From: Streptomyces marincola
Lineage (GTDB): Bacteria > Actinomycetota > Actinomycetes > Streptomycetales > Streptomycetaceae
NCBI RefSeq assembly: GCF_020410765.1
Contig: NZ_CP084541.1
Location: 1,669,001 to 1,733,000, forward strand
Length of the DNA: 64,000 bases
Direction: 5' to 3'
The notes under the pieces were generated by a model, which saw only the letters and a list, made by a program, of their open reading frames with translations, did not search any database and was not told where the DNA came from. Position numbers and translations under genes: made by a program. Shown here in pieces: positions 24,429-32,621 of this stretch (positions within the stretch are counted from its first letter, which is position 1; every line of letters starts with the position of its first letter).

Positions 24429-25625
24429 TCAGAACGCGGGGCCCTCGGCGGTGGCCAGCGTGTTCTCGATGAGGTCGGCGGCGCGCGGGGTGCCGCCCTC
24501 GGCCCGGGCGGCGGCCCGCAGCTGCTCGGACCGGTCGACGCGTGCCGGATCCGTGACCAGGTCGTGCAGCGCCGCGCGAAGGGTCTCGGCGGTGGCGTCA
24601 GCGGTGTCCACACGGCGGGCGACGCCGAGTTCCACGAGCCGGTCGGCGTTCATGAACTGCTCGGCTCCTTGCGGTACGGCGATCATGGGAACGCCGGCGA
24701 GGAGCCCTTCGCCGCAGCCGCCCATGCCGGCGTGGGTGACGAAGGCGTCGGCCTGTTCCAGGATCGCCCGCTGCGGGACCCAGGAGTGCACTTCGACGTT
24801 GGGCGGGAGGGTGCCGAGTTCTTCGGGGTCGGTGTGCTTGCCGATCTGGAGCACGACGTGCCAGCCGGGCAGGTCGCCGAAGGCCGCGATGCACTGGCGG
24901 TAGAACGCGGGCTGAAGCGTGTACGCCGAGCCGAGCGAGATCAGCAGAACGTTGTCCGCGGTCGCCGGGCGGTTCCAGCCGTCCGTATCCGCCCGGGTGT
25001 CGAAGCAGGGGCCGACGAAGGTCACCGTGTCGGTGTCGACTCGGTCGGCGTGCGGCTGCATCGCTCGCGGGATCAGGGCGAGGGCTCGGGCGGGTGGGCC
25101 GGAGAACGTGTCCACGTCCGTGGTGGTCGCACCGCAGTCGGCGAGCCACCGTGCGAACCTGTCCCGGTACGCGTCGGCGCCGGGCAGCTTCCGCAGATGC
25201 GCCGCGACTTCCTCCTGGTAGCCGTCCCAGCCGACGAGTGTCGGGGACAGCTGTACGAGGGGACGGCCCTGGGCTTCGGCGAGGGCGCGCGCGGCATAGG
25301 CGCCGATGTCGTAGAGGTACAGGTCGGCCGGATCATGGTCGTAGGCAGCGCGCAGTTGCGGGAGCGCCTGGACGGCGTCGTCGAGGAAGAGGCTCGCCGC
25401 CGCGATGGGATCGGCAGGCCAGGCGTTGTCCTCGACGGGCAACGTGGAGGTGCAGGGCACCAGCTCCGCGCCGGCCGCTTCGATCCGGTCGGACACGAAC
25501 GGATCGTTGGCGTAGGTGACCCGGTGCCCGCGGTCCACCAGCTCACGGATGAGCGCGAGGCTGGGCAGGACATGGCTGACGATGGGGACGCCGACCATCG
25601 CGACATGGGCGCGGGGACAGGACAT
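24429..25625 (-). CDS. mgt: Macrolide-family glycosyltransferase (Mgt/OleD-like)
   Basis: GT1 family UDP-sugar transferase (398 aa) closest to the macrolide-inactivating enzymes OleD, OleI and Mgt, which glucosylate the desosamine hydroxyl of macrolides in the cytoplasm. Features: N-terminal AMVGVPIVSHVLPSLALIRELVDRGHRV, LLISLGSAYTLQPAFY, the UDP-binding segment VPQRAILEQADAFVTHAGMGGCGEGLLAGVPMIAVPQGAEQFMNADRLVELG compared in pieces, and the conserved HAGMGG motif. The length is normal. It is followed upstream (58 bp) by a Vat-like acetyltransferase gene on the same strand, and both face a TetR gene. This suggests regulated self-protection or antibiotic detoxification. The acceptor could also be another natural product, since OleD relatives are promiscuous. 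Confidence 0.88.
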   Translation of the reverse strand: MSCPRAHVAMVGVPIVSHVLPSLALIRELVDRGHRVTYANDPFVSDRIEAAGAELVPCTSTLPVEDNAWPADPIAAASLFLDDAVQALPQLRAAYDHDPADLYLYDIGAYAARALAEAQGRPLVQLSPTLVGWDGYQEEVAAHLRKLPGADAYRDRFARWLADCGATTTDVDTFSGPPARALALIPRAMQPHADRVDTDTVTFVGPCFDTRADTDGWNRPATADNVLLISLGSAYTLQPAFYRQCIAAFGDLPGWHVVLQIGKHTDPEELGTLPPNVEVHSWVPQRAILEQADAFVTHAGMGGCGEGLLAGVPMIAVPQGAEQFMNADRLVELGVARRVDTADATAETLRAALHDLVTDPARVDRSEQLRAAARAEGGTPRAADLIENTLATAEGPAF

Positions 25626-25683
25626 GGGCGATCACTCGTTTCCGGCGCGGGACGGGTCCGGGCGGTGTGGCGAGGACGCGATG

Positions 25684-26337
25684 TCAGGGCTGGTCGATCT
25701 GCGCGGCGGCCTCCTCCAGGGAGGCGACGGTCCCCGACATGATCGTCCGTACATGCCTGGTGAGGTGCTGCACGGGCCAGTCCCACCACGCCACGGCGAG
25801 AAGCCGGTCGACGTCCGCAGCGTCGTAGCGGGTGCGGATGAGCCGGGCGGGGTTGCCGCCGACGATGCCGTAGTCGGGGACGTCGCCGGTGACCACGGCG
25901 CCGGCGGCGATGATCGCGCCGTGGCCGATGCGTACACCGGGCATGACCGTGGCGCCGTGGCCGAACCACACGTCGTTGCCGACGACTGTGTCGCCCCGGC
26001 CGGGCAGGTCGGTGATCAGGTCGAAATGCTCCGCCCAGGAGCCCCCCATGGTGGGGAACGGGAAGGTGGAAGGACCGTCCATGCGGTGGTTGGCGCCGTT
26101 CATGATGAACCGGGTGCCCGTCCCCAGCGCGCAGTACTTGCCGATGACAAGCCGCTCGGGGCCGTAGTGGTACAGGACGTTGCGCGTCTCGAACGCGGTC
26201 GGGTCGTCCGGATCGTCGTAGTAGGTGAAGTCGCCGACCTCGATCAGCGGCGACTTCACCAGCGGCTTGAGCAGGAGCACGCGCGGGTGCTCGGGCATCG
26301 GGTGGAGCACGGTGGGGTCGGCGGGAACGGGCTGCAT
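25684..26337 (-). CDS. Vat-like xenobiotic acetyltransferase (streptogramin A type)
   Basis: Left-handed beta-helix acetyltransferase (217 aa) of the xenobiotic acyltransferase group that includes Vat and CatB. Hexapeptide repeats run through VIGKYCALGTGTRFIMNGANHRMDG, GDTVVGNDVWFGHGATVMPGVRIGHGAIIAAGAVV and DYGIVGGNPARLIR. The catalytic His is probably the one in GANHRMDG, as in Vat (NGANHRMDG). The N-terminal LLLKPLVKSPLIEVGDFTYYDD matches Vat proteins closely. It probably inactivates streptogramin A-type antibiotics; a chloramphenicol or other small substrate is possible. It is co-oriented with the glycosyltransferase and divergent from tetR, with a palindrome between them. Confidence 0.86.
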   Translation of the reverse strand: MQPVPADPTVLHPMPEHPRVLLLKPLVKSPLIEVGDFTYYDDPDDPTAFETRNVLYHYGPERLVIGKYCALGTGTRFIMNGANHRMDGPSTFPFPTMGGSWAEHFDLITDLPGRGDTVVGNDVWFGHGATVMPGVRIGHGAIIAAGAVVTGDVPDYGIVGGNPARLIRTRYDAADVDRLLAVAWWDWPVQHLTRHVRTIMSGTVASLEEAAAQIDQP

Positions 26338-26367
26338 CGTGGAGGCGGTTCCTCTCAGTGGCCTAGA

Positions 26368-26381
26368 GCGACAACCGTCGC
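26368..26381. promoter_or_regulatory. Palindromic candidate operator between vat-like gene and tetR
   Basis: GCGAC-AACC-GTCGC, a perfect 5-bp dyad with a 4-bp centre, lies in the 97-bp divergent space. It is followed by ATTAAGATGG, which could be the -10 region of the tetR promoter. Its position fits a TetR repressor controlling both directions. Confidence 0.5.
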
Positions 26382-26434
26382 ATTAAGATGGTGTCACGCC
26401 CCTGCCGCCTTGATCAACCGGATACTGGGTGCCG

Positions 26435-27061
26435 ATGACAGACCCACTGGACACGACATCGGACCGCCGTCCGGGCGGTCGCACCGCCCGCATCCGCGCC
26501 CAGGTTCTCGATGCGGTGCGCGCCGAACTCGCTGAAGGCGGTCACGAAGGACTCACGATGGAGGGTGTCGCGACGCGCGCCGGAGTGCACCGCGCCACGG
26601 TCTACCGGCGGTGGCGCGATGTCGGCGGCCTGCTCGCCGACGTCATCGACGCCGCCGGCGAAATCGACTGGCAGCCGCCGAACACCGGTTCTCTGCACGC
26701 CGATCTGACGGCCCTCAACCAGGAGATCCAGGAGTCCCTGGTCGTACAGCCGTCGTTCGCCGTCGCCCTGATGGCCGCCTCGTTCCACTCCGAACAGGCC
26801 GCGCGGGCCCAGACGCGACTGTGGACGGACCGGTACGCCCAGTGCGAGATCCTCGTCGAGCGCGCCATCGAGCGCGGTGAACTCCCCGCACAGCACACGG
26901 ACGCGCGGAGCCTGCTGATCGCCGCCACGGCGCCGCTCTACCACCAGCTGGTGCTCCTGCGTGCCGATCCGGACCCGCAACTCCCGAAACGGGCCGCCGA
27001 GGCGGCAGTCCTGGCGGCTGCCGCGGGTGCCTTCTCCGCCCGTCGGGAAGAGAGCGTGTGA
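26435..27061 (+). CDS. TetR/AcrR family transcriptional regulator
   Basis: TetR-type repressor (208 aa). The N-terminal helix-turn-helix is clear: RIRAQVLDAVRAELAEGGHEGLTMEGVATRAGVHRATVYRRW read in parts, with the recognition helix around ATVYRRW. A C-terminal ligand domain of the TetR_C_33-like type follows (NQEIQESLVVQPSFAVALMAA). A GTG two codons earlier (26429) is an alternative start. It is divergent from the acetyltransferase-glycosyltransferase pair across 97 bp and probably represses both, released by an antibiotic. That role is inference from position. Confidence 0.87.
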   Translation: MTDPLDTTSDRRPGGRTARIRAQVLDAVRAELAEGGHEGLTMEGVATRAGVHRATVYRRWRDVGGLLADVIDAAGEIDWQPPNTGSLHADLTALNQEIQESLVVQPSFAVALMAASFHSEQAARAQTRLWTDRYAQCEILVERAIERGELPAQHTDARSLLIAATAPLYHQLVLLRADPDPQLPKRAAEAAVLAAAAGAFSARREESV

Positions 27062-27425
27062 TCGAGGAGACAGGGAGCGAACGCAAGCGCGATCAAGAGC
27101 GCGACAGGACCCGGATCACGGTCCGGCACCCCTGGTTCGGACATCAGGGAGCACGTACAACTGCTGAGGGCCCACCTACGGCGGCGGGCGGCCGGGGCGC
27201 GCTCGGCGACGTGCCGGGCGACCGGGTCCACACCGGTGCGACACCACACTGGTGGCCCGTCAGCGAACGGAAGTCCGATGAGCCGACCCCGAGGCGGAAC
27301 GGCTTCTACCGCCATGCGCCCACCACTGACCCTCGCCCGAGGTCCGGCCCCGGGCATCACGCAGCGCCGCAACCCCTTGGCCGTAGCTGTACGAGAACAG
27401 GGCCCCCTCGGGGGCGCGCCGCCGC
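27062..27425. other. 364-bp region without a recognised gene
   Basis: This lies between tetR and the chelatase gene and is less biased in codon position than its surroundings. A frame starting with a GTG overlapping the tetR stop (27058) stays open for about 145 codons, but its product shows no family features, only scattered charged and Pro-rich sequence. It may be decayed DNA at the edge of the resistance module. A hairpin at 27402-27415 closes the region. Confidence 0.5.
27402..27415 (-). terminator. Hairpin downstream of the chelatase gene
   Basis: GCCCC-CTCG-GGGGC forms a tight 5-bp GC stem with a 4-base loop, 11 bases past the stop codon of the minus-strand chelatase gene. It is a plausible intrinsic terminator without a U-tract. 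Confidence 0.5.
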
Positions 27426-28169
27426 TCAGCCGGTGGCGGCGAGCACGGTACGCGCCGGGCGCGGGCGGGTGAGCGCCGCCCTGGCCTGGTCGTAGCGGTG
27501 CAGCAGCAGGCGGGCGAGCGCCGGGTGCGCGCCGAGCGGCGCGGCGACGACGCCGGGCGCCGCCTCGGCGCAGCGCGTGGCGAACAGGCCGGGCGCGACG
27601 AAGCACGAGGCGACGGCGATCTCGCGGTGCCCCGCCTCCCGCAGGGCCGCGACGGCCTCGGGCACCGTCGGGGATGCGGCCGACGCGTAGGCGGGCAGCA
27701 CCGGGGCCCCGCCCAGGCGCGCGGAGAGCATCGCGGCGGTGTACTCGGTGCCGGCCGCCGACTCCGGGTCGCGGGAGCCGGCCGCGGCCAGGACCACGGC
27801 GCCGCCGCGCCGGTGGCCCGCCTCGGCCAGCCGGCTGTGCAGGGCCTCGGCGAGCAGCGGGTGCGGCCCCAGCGACCCCGCGGTGGCGACGTTCAGGTGC
27901 CCGGCGCCCGCGAGGACGCGCGGGATGTCGCGCTTGACGTGGTACCCGCGGCCGAACAGCAGCGGCACGAGCACCGCCTCGCCCCGCAGCCCGGCGAGCG
28001 TGTCGGCGAGCAGCGGCCGGTCGGTCTCCAGGTGCCCCACCTCCACGCGCGTGCCGGGCCGCAGCGCGCGCACCAGTCGCAGCAGGGCCTGGACGGCCCG
28101 CTCCGCCCCGGGGTCGGGCGAACCGTGTGCGACGGCGACCAGGGCGGGCTGCGGGCGGGCTGTTCTCAT
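27426..28169 (-). CDS. Sirohydrochlorin chelatase, CbiX/SirB type
   Basis: Class II chelatase (247 aa) with two CbiX-like halves, which inserts Fe2+ (or Co2+) into sirohydrochlorin. The first half starts ALVAVAHGSPDPGAERAV with the metal-binding His; the second half has AAAGSRDPESAAGTEY. LETDRPLLADTL and LVPLLFGRGYHVKRDIP are typical. It is divergent from nasA across 161 bp. Siroheme is the prosthetic group of the NirB encoded 8 kb downstream, so ferrochelatase in siroheme synthesis is the most likely role. A cobalt role in B12 synthesis is less likely, as no cob genes are present. Confidence 0.84.
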   Translation of the reverse strand: MRTARPQPALVAVAHGSPDPGAERAVQALLRLVRALRPGTRVEVGHLETDRPLLADTLAGLRGEAVLVPLLFGRGYHVKRDIPRVLAGAGHLNVATAGSLGPHPLLAEALHSRLAEAGHRRGGAVVLAAAGSRDPESAAGTEYTAAMLSARLGGAPVLPAYASAASPTVPEAVAALREAGHREIAVASCFVAPGLFATRCAEAAPGVVAAPLGAHPALARLLLHRYDQARAALTRPRPARTVLAATG

Positions 28170-28185
28170 GCGGCCAGCCTGCGCC

Positions 28186-28200
28186 GTCCGCGTTGCGGAC
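28186..28200. promoter_or_regulatory. Short palindrome between chelatase gene and nasA
   Basis: GTCCGC-GTT-GCGGAC is a perfect 6-bp dyad with a 3-base centre, 17 bp upstream of the chelatase start codon. It could be an operator for the chelatase promoter. There is no independent support. Confidence 0.3.
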
Positions 28201-28281
28201 GTGTTGCGCCGCTGTCACGGGCGGCGGCACGCTCTCCTCACCGGCCGCCGGGCGGCCGGCTGAGCCCGCCGCCGCGCCCGG

Positions 28282-28319
28282 GTAACGCGGCCGGTCCCGG
28301 TCCGTAACACGCGCGACGC
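28282..28319 (+). promoter_or_regulatory. Candidate GlnR box upstream of nasA
   Basis: Four pentamers spaced by exactly 6 bases: GTAAC (28282-28286), GGTCC, GTAAC (28304-28308) and GACGC. The first and third match the GTnAC half-element of the Streptomyces GlnR box (gTnAc-n6-GaAAc, repeated) with 22-bp periodicity. It ends 11 bp before the nasA start codon. GlnR control of nitrate and nitrite assimilation is established in Streptomyces. Confidence 0.6.
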
Positions 28320-28330
28320 ACCATGCCCGC

Positions 28331-30478
28331 ATGAGCAGCACTGCCGCGACGGACACCCACTGCCCCTACTGCGCGTTGCAGTGCGGGATGGCCCTGCGCC
28401 CAGCGCCGGGCGCGCCCGGCGGCCTCGACGTGGTGGAGCGGACCGCGTTCGAGGTGAACCGCGGCGCCCTGTGCGGCAAGGGCCGCACCGCTCCCCACGT
28501 GCTGGCCGCGGGCACGCGGCTGACCGGGCCGCTGGTGCGCCGCGAGCGCTCGGGCGAACTGGAGCCCGCGGGCTGGGACGAGGCGCTCGACCGGGTGGCG
28601 GCCGGGCTGAGGGGGGTCAGGGAGCGGTACGGGCCCGACGCGGTCGGCGTGTTCGGCGGTGGCGGGCTGACCAACGAGAAGGCGTACACGCTGGGCAAGT
28701 TCACCCGGCTGGTGCTCGGCAGCTCGCAGATCGACTACAACGGCAGGTTCTGCATGTCGTCGGCCGCGGCGGCCGGCACCCGCGCGTTCGGGCTCGACCG
28801 CGGCCTGCCGTTCCCGCTCGCCGACATCCCGCGCACCGGCTGCGTGATCCTGGTCGGCTCCAACCCCGCCGAGACGATGCCGCCCGCGCTGCGCTACTTC
28901 ACGGAGCTGCGGGAGAACGGCGGCACCCTCATCGTCGTCGACCCGCGCCGCACCAGGACCGCCGAGCAGGCCGACCTGCACCTCGCGCCGCGCCCCGGCA
29001 CCGACCTGGCGCTCGCGCTCGGCCTGCTGCACCTGGTGGTCGCCGAGGGCCGCACCGACGAGGAGTACATCGCCGCCCGCACCACGGGCTGGGAGGAGGC
29101 GCGGGCCGCCGCCATGGCGCACTGGCCCGAGCTGGTCGAACGCGTCACGGGCGTGCCGGTGCCCGAGCTGCGGGCGGCGGTGCGGATGTTCTGCGCGCCC
29201 GAGGCCGCGATGGTGCTGACCGCGCGCGGGCCCGAGCAGCAGTCCAAGGGCACGGACACGGTCGGCGCGTGGATCAACCTGTGCCTCGCCACCGGCCGCG
29301 CGGGGCGCCCGCTGTCCGGCTACGGCTGCCTGACCGGGCAGGGCAACGGGCAGGGCGGCAGGGAGCACGGCCAGAAGGCCGACCAGCTGCCCGGCTACCG
29401 CATGCTGGCCGACGCGGCCGACCGGGAGCACGTCGCCCGCGTGTGGGGCGTCGACCCCGGCGTGCTGCCTGGCCCTGGGCGCAGCGCCTACGAACTGCTC
29501 GACGCGCTGGGCCGCGACACGCCCGACGGGGTGCGGGCGCTGCTGCTGATGGCCTCCAACCCGGTGGTGTCGGCGCCGCGCGCCGCGCACGTCGAGGAGC
29601 GCATGCGGGCGCTTGACTTCCTCGCCGTGTGCGACGTGGTGCTCTCGGAGTCGGCCGGGCTCGCGGACGTCGTCCTGCCGGTGACGCAGTGGGCCGAGGA
29701 GACCGGCACCCTGACGAATCTGGAGGGCCGCGTCCTGCTGCGCCGCAAGGCGGTGGAGCCGCCGCCCGGCTGCCGCAGCGACCTGGCGGTGCTGAACGCG
29801 CTGGCCGCGCGGCTCGGTTGGGAGAAGGGCTTCCCCGTGGACCCCGAGGAGGTGTTCGAGGAGCTGCGGCGCGCCTCGGCGGGCGGCAGGGCCGACTACT
29901 CGGGCATCACCTACCGGCGGATCGCGCGGGAGGACGGGGTGTTCTGGCCCTGCCCCGAGCCGCCGGCCGGCGAGGCCGCCGCGCCGCACCCGGGCACGCC
30001 GCGGCTGTTCCTCGACCGGTTCGCCACGCCCGACGGGCGGGCCAGGTTCGCGCCGGTCGCGCACCGGCCGGCCGCGGAGGAGCCCAGCGCCGAGTACCCG
30101 GTGCTGCTGACCACGGGCCGGGTGCTCGCGCAGTACCAGTCGGGCGCGCAGACCCGCGGGGTCGACGAGCTGAACGCGGCGGCGCCGGGACCGTTCGTGC
30201 AGGTGCACCCGCGGCTCGCGGAGCGCATCGGGGCGGCGGAGGGCGACCGGCTCGCGGTCGTCTCGCGGCGCGGCCGGGCGGTCGCGCCCGCCCGCATCAG
30301 CCGGGACATCAGGCCGGACACGGTGTTCATGCCGTTCCACTGGCCGGGCGAGGGCCGCGTCAACACGGTGACCAATCCGGCGCTCGATCCGACGTCGCGC
30401 ATGCCGGAGTTCAAGGTGTGCGCGGTGCGGGTCGAACTGGCCGGGGAAGCCGCGCCGGACGGGGCCGGCCCGCGCTGA
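28331..30478 (+). CDS. nasA: Assimilatory nitrate reductase catalytic subunit
   Basis: Molybdopterin-guanine-dinucleotide oxidoreductase (715 aa) that reduces nitrate to nitrite in the cytoplasm. The N-terminal [4Fe-4S] motif is C11-x2-C14-x3-C18-x29-C48 (THCPYCALQCGM to GALCGKG). Further motifs are FGGGGLTNEKAYTLGKFTRL, NGRFCMSSAAAAG with the Mo-ligand region, GSNPAETMPPAL, DPRRTRTAEQADLHL, and the C-terminal molydopterin-dinucleotide-binding domain (LTTGRVLAQYQSGAQTRG, MPFHWPGEGRVNTVTN). No Tat signal is present, as expected for the assimilatory enzyme. It is preceded by a GlnR-type box. Electron-donor subunits are not adjacent; the FAD protein at 35324 is one candidate. Confidence 0.9.
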   Translation: MSSTAATDTHCPYCALQCGMALRPAPGAPGGLDVVERTAFEVNRGALCGKGRTAPHVLAAGTRLTGPLVRRERSGELEPAGWDEALDRVAAGLRGVRERYGPDAVGVFGGGGLTNEKAYTLGKFTRLVLGSSQIDYNGRFCMSSAAAAGTRAFGLDRGLPFPLADIPRTGCVILVGSNPAETMPPALRYFTELRENGGTLIVVDPRRTRTAEQADLHLAPRPGTDLALALGLLHLVVAEGRTDEEYIAARTTGWEEARAAAMAHWPELVERVTGVPVPELRAAVRMFCAPEAAMVLTARGPEQQSKGTDTVGAWINLCLATGRAGRPLSGYGCLTGQGNGQGGREHGQKADQLPGYRMLADAADREHVARVWGVDPGVLPGPGRSAYELLDALGRDTPDGVRALLLMASNPVVSAPRAAHVEERMRALDFLAVCDVVLSESAGLADVVLPVTQWAEETGTLTNLEGRVLLRRKAVEPPPGCRSDLAVLNALAARLGWEKGFPVDPEEVFEELRRASAGGRADYSGITYRRIAREDGVFWPCPEPPAGEAAAPHPGTPRLFLDRFATPDGRARFAPVAHRPAAEEPSAEYPVLLTTGRVLAQYQSGAQTRGVDELNAAAPGPFVQVHPRLAERIGAAEGDRLAVVSRRGRAVAPARISRDIRPDTVFMPFHWPGEGRVNTVTNPALDPTSRMPEFKVCAVRVELAGEAAPDGAGPR

Positions 30479-30561
30479 ACCGGCCGCGGCGGCCGTGCCT
30501 GCGGCGCGGGCCCTCGCCCGTCCGGGTTGCGGGCGGCCCGTGGCGCGGCAGCATGGGTGGC

Positions 30562-30930
30562 ATGACTGACCTCACCCAGCTCGCGGACCGGCATCTCTCC
30601 CTGGCGCGCGAGGCCGACCACGGCCGCAGCGCGCATCTCTTCCTGCACGACGGCCCGTTGCGGCAGAGCGTGATCGCCCTGGTGGCCGGCGCCGAGCTTG
30701 AGGAGCACAACGCGCCCCCCGCGGCCAGCCTGCTCGTGCTGCGCGGGCGGGTGCGGCTGAGCAGCGCGGCGGGCGACACGGACCTGGGCGCGAGCGAGGT
30801 GATGGCCGTCCCGCAGGCGCGGCACGGCGTCACCGCGGTCGAGGACGCGGTGGTGGTGCTGACCTCCGTCACCGCCCACCAGGAGCCCGTCGTCGTGCAC
30901 GACACGCGCCGCACGCCCGGCGCGGCGTAG
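30562..30930 (+). CDS. Cupin domain protein
   Basis: Single-domain cupin (122 aa). The barrel is seen in SVIALVAGAELEEHNAPPAASLLVLRGRVRLSS and EVMAVPQARHGVTAVEDAVVVLTSV. Metal-ligand His residues of the canonical motif are only partly present (EEHN, RHGV). A slightly earlier ATG at 30553 (MGGM) is possible. It follows nasA by 83 bp on the same strand and could be co-transcribed. Similar small cupins are common near nitrogen and redox genes, but no reaction can be assigned. Confidence 0.78.
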   Translation: MTDLTQLADRHLSLAREADHGRSAHLFLHDGPLRQSVIALVAGAELEEHNAPPAASLLVLRGRVRLSSAAGDTDLGASEVMAVPQARHGVTAVEDAVVVLTSVTAHQEPVVVHDTRRTPGAA

Positions 30931-31088
30931 TGCCGCGCCCGCGCGCTTCCGCGGCGCGGGCGCGCGTTCTCGGGGACACGCTGCCGCGCGCCGGGGCGAA
31001 CGCCCGGGAGTCCCGCCGTCCTTCCGGGGTAGGCGGCAGGGGCGCGCGCGGACCGGCCGCGCGCGGTTGGGCGAAGGGGGCGGAGGTC

Positions 31089-32621
31089 ATGGGACGGTTC
31101 GGCCGTCTGGACCGGCACATCTTCGAGCGGGTCGCAGCGGCCCACCCGCCCGCCGTCCAGTCCGTGCTGCCGCGCCTGAGCCACGCGGCGAACCACGGGC
31201 GGCTGTGGCTCGGCACGGCCGCCGTCCTGGCCGCCGGCGGCCGGCCGGCGCGGCGGGCGGCGTTCCGGGGCGTGGCCGCGCTCGCCCTGGCCTCCGTCAC
31301 GACGAACACGATCATCAAGTACGCCACGCGGCGCCGGCGGCCCCTGATCGACTCGGTCCCCCTGGCCCGCAGGCTCGCGCGGCAGCCGCTGACCCCGTCG
31401 TTCCCCTCGGGGCACTCGGCGTCCGCGGCGGCGTTCGCCACCGGCGTCGCCCTGGAGTCGGGCGCGCTGGGCGCCGCCGTCGCCCCCGTGGCCGCGGCCG
31501 TCGCCGGCTCGCGCGTCTACGTGGGCGTGCACTACCCGTCGGATGTCGTCGCCGGGTGCCTCATCGGCGCGGGCGCGGCGCTGGCCACCGTGCGCTGGTG
31601 GCCCAGGCGCCCGTCACCGGCCAGGCTCGTGCACCACGGCGCCGAGGCGCCCGCGCTGCCCGAGGGCGAGGGCCTGGTCGTGGTGATCAACGAGGGCGCG
31701 GGCCCGGGCGCGGCCGACACCGACGCGGAGCGGCTGCGCGCGGTGCTGCCGAAGGCGGAGATCGTGCAGCGCTCGGGCGAGGACGACCTGGACGCGCTGC
31801 TCGACGAGGCCGCCGAGCGCGCGGCCGGGCTCGGCGGCGCGCTCGGCGTGTGCGGCGGCGACGGCAGCGTCAACGCGGCAGCCGCGCGGGCCGCCGCGCA
31901 CGGCCTGCCGCTGGCGGTCTTCCCCGGCGGCACGCTCAACCACTTCGCGCTCGACACGGGCATCCGCACGTTCGCCGACACGGGCGAGGCGGTCGCGGAG
32001 GGGAACGCGATCAGCGTCGATCTCGCCCGTGTCCGCCCGGTGGACGGCGCGGAGGGCCCCACGCGGCCCTTCATGAACACCTTCAGCATCGGCCTGTACC
32101 CCGACCTGGTCCGCATGCGCGAATCGCTGGAGAACCGCATCGGGAAGTGGCCCGCGGCGGCCGTTTCGCTGGCCAGGGTGCTGCGGACCGGCCGGCCCGT
32201 GGAGATCGAGCTGAACGGGCAGCCGCACCGCCTGTGGCTGCTGTTCGCGGGCAACGGCCTGTACTCGCCCGAGGGGTTCGCGCCCGCGCACCGCACCCAC
32301 CTGGACGACGGGCTGCTCGACGTGCGCATGGTGTTCGCCGACAAGCCGCTGGCGCGCACCCGGATCGTGCTCGCCGCGCTCACCGGGACGCTGCCGCGCT
32401 CCCGCGTGTACGCGGCCTCGCGGCTGCGCTACCTGCACCTGTCGAAGCTCGGCCCCGGCGGCAGCCTGGCCGTCGACGGCGAGGCGCACCCGGCGCCGGA
32501 GGCGCTGCTGCTGGAGAAGCGCCCGGGCAGTCTCACCGTCTACCGGCCTGCGCGCCCGGGGAGCGAGCCGCTTCCCTGCGCCGCCCGCCCGCCCGCTCCG
32601 CGCGGTACGCGGCGGGGCTGA
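31089..32621 (+). CDS. PAP2 phosphatase fused to diacylglycerol kinase-type lipid kinase
   Basis: Two-domain membrane enzyme (510 aa). Residues about 50-190 form a PAP2 acid phosphatase with all three motifs: KYATRRRRPL, PSFPSGHSAS and SRVYVGVHYPSDV, with hydrophobic segments between. Residues about 205-500 are a diacylglycerol/sphingosine kinase-type catalytic domain with VCGGDGSVNAAAARA, VFPGGTLNHFALDTGI and a C-terminal lipid-binding fold ending LAVDGEAHPAPEALLLE. The fusion suggests coupled turnover of phosphatidate-like lipids or undecaprenyl-linked substrates. An upstream frame from 30930 is open, but homology begins after 31089. Its 3' end overlaps the convergent AraC gene by 89 bp. 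Confidence 0.87.
   Translation: MGRFGRLDRHIFERVAAAHPPAVQSVLPRLSHAANHGRLWLGTAAVLAAGGRPARRAAFRGVAALALASVTTNTIIKYATRRRRPLIDSVPLARRLARQPLTPSFPSGHSASAAAFATGVALESGALGAAVAPVAAAVAGSRVYVGVHYPSDVVAGCLIGAGAALATVRWWPRRPSPARLVHHGAEAPALPEGEGLVVVINEGAGPGAADTDAERLRAVLPKAEIVQRSGEDDLDALLDEAAERAAGLGGALGVCGGDGSVNAAAARAAAHGLPLAVFPGGTLNHFALDTGIRTFADTGEAVAEGNAISVDLARVRPVDGAEGPTRPFMNTFSIGLYPDLVRMRESLENRIGKWPAAAVSLARVLRTGRPVEIELNGQPHRLWLLFAGNGLYSPEGFAPAHRTHLDDGLLDVRMVFADKPLARTRIVLAALTGTLPRSRVYAASRLRYLHLSKLGPGGSLAVDGEAHPAPEALLLEKRPGSLTVYRPARPGSEPLPCAARPPAPRGTRRG

Noticed and set aside
24266..24472. Short plus-strand frame beginning MGIKRVAVTGEHSES upstream of dgt
   Set aside because: It lies in the gap between two minus-strand genes, runs into the glycosyltransferase gene antisense and has no recognisable domain; not convincing as a gene.
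27058..27495. 145-codon frame starting in the tetR stop codon
   Set aside because: It runs into the chelatase gene antisense, and no family signature, membrane segment or repeat supports a protein.
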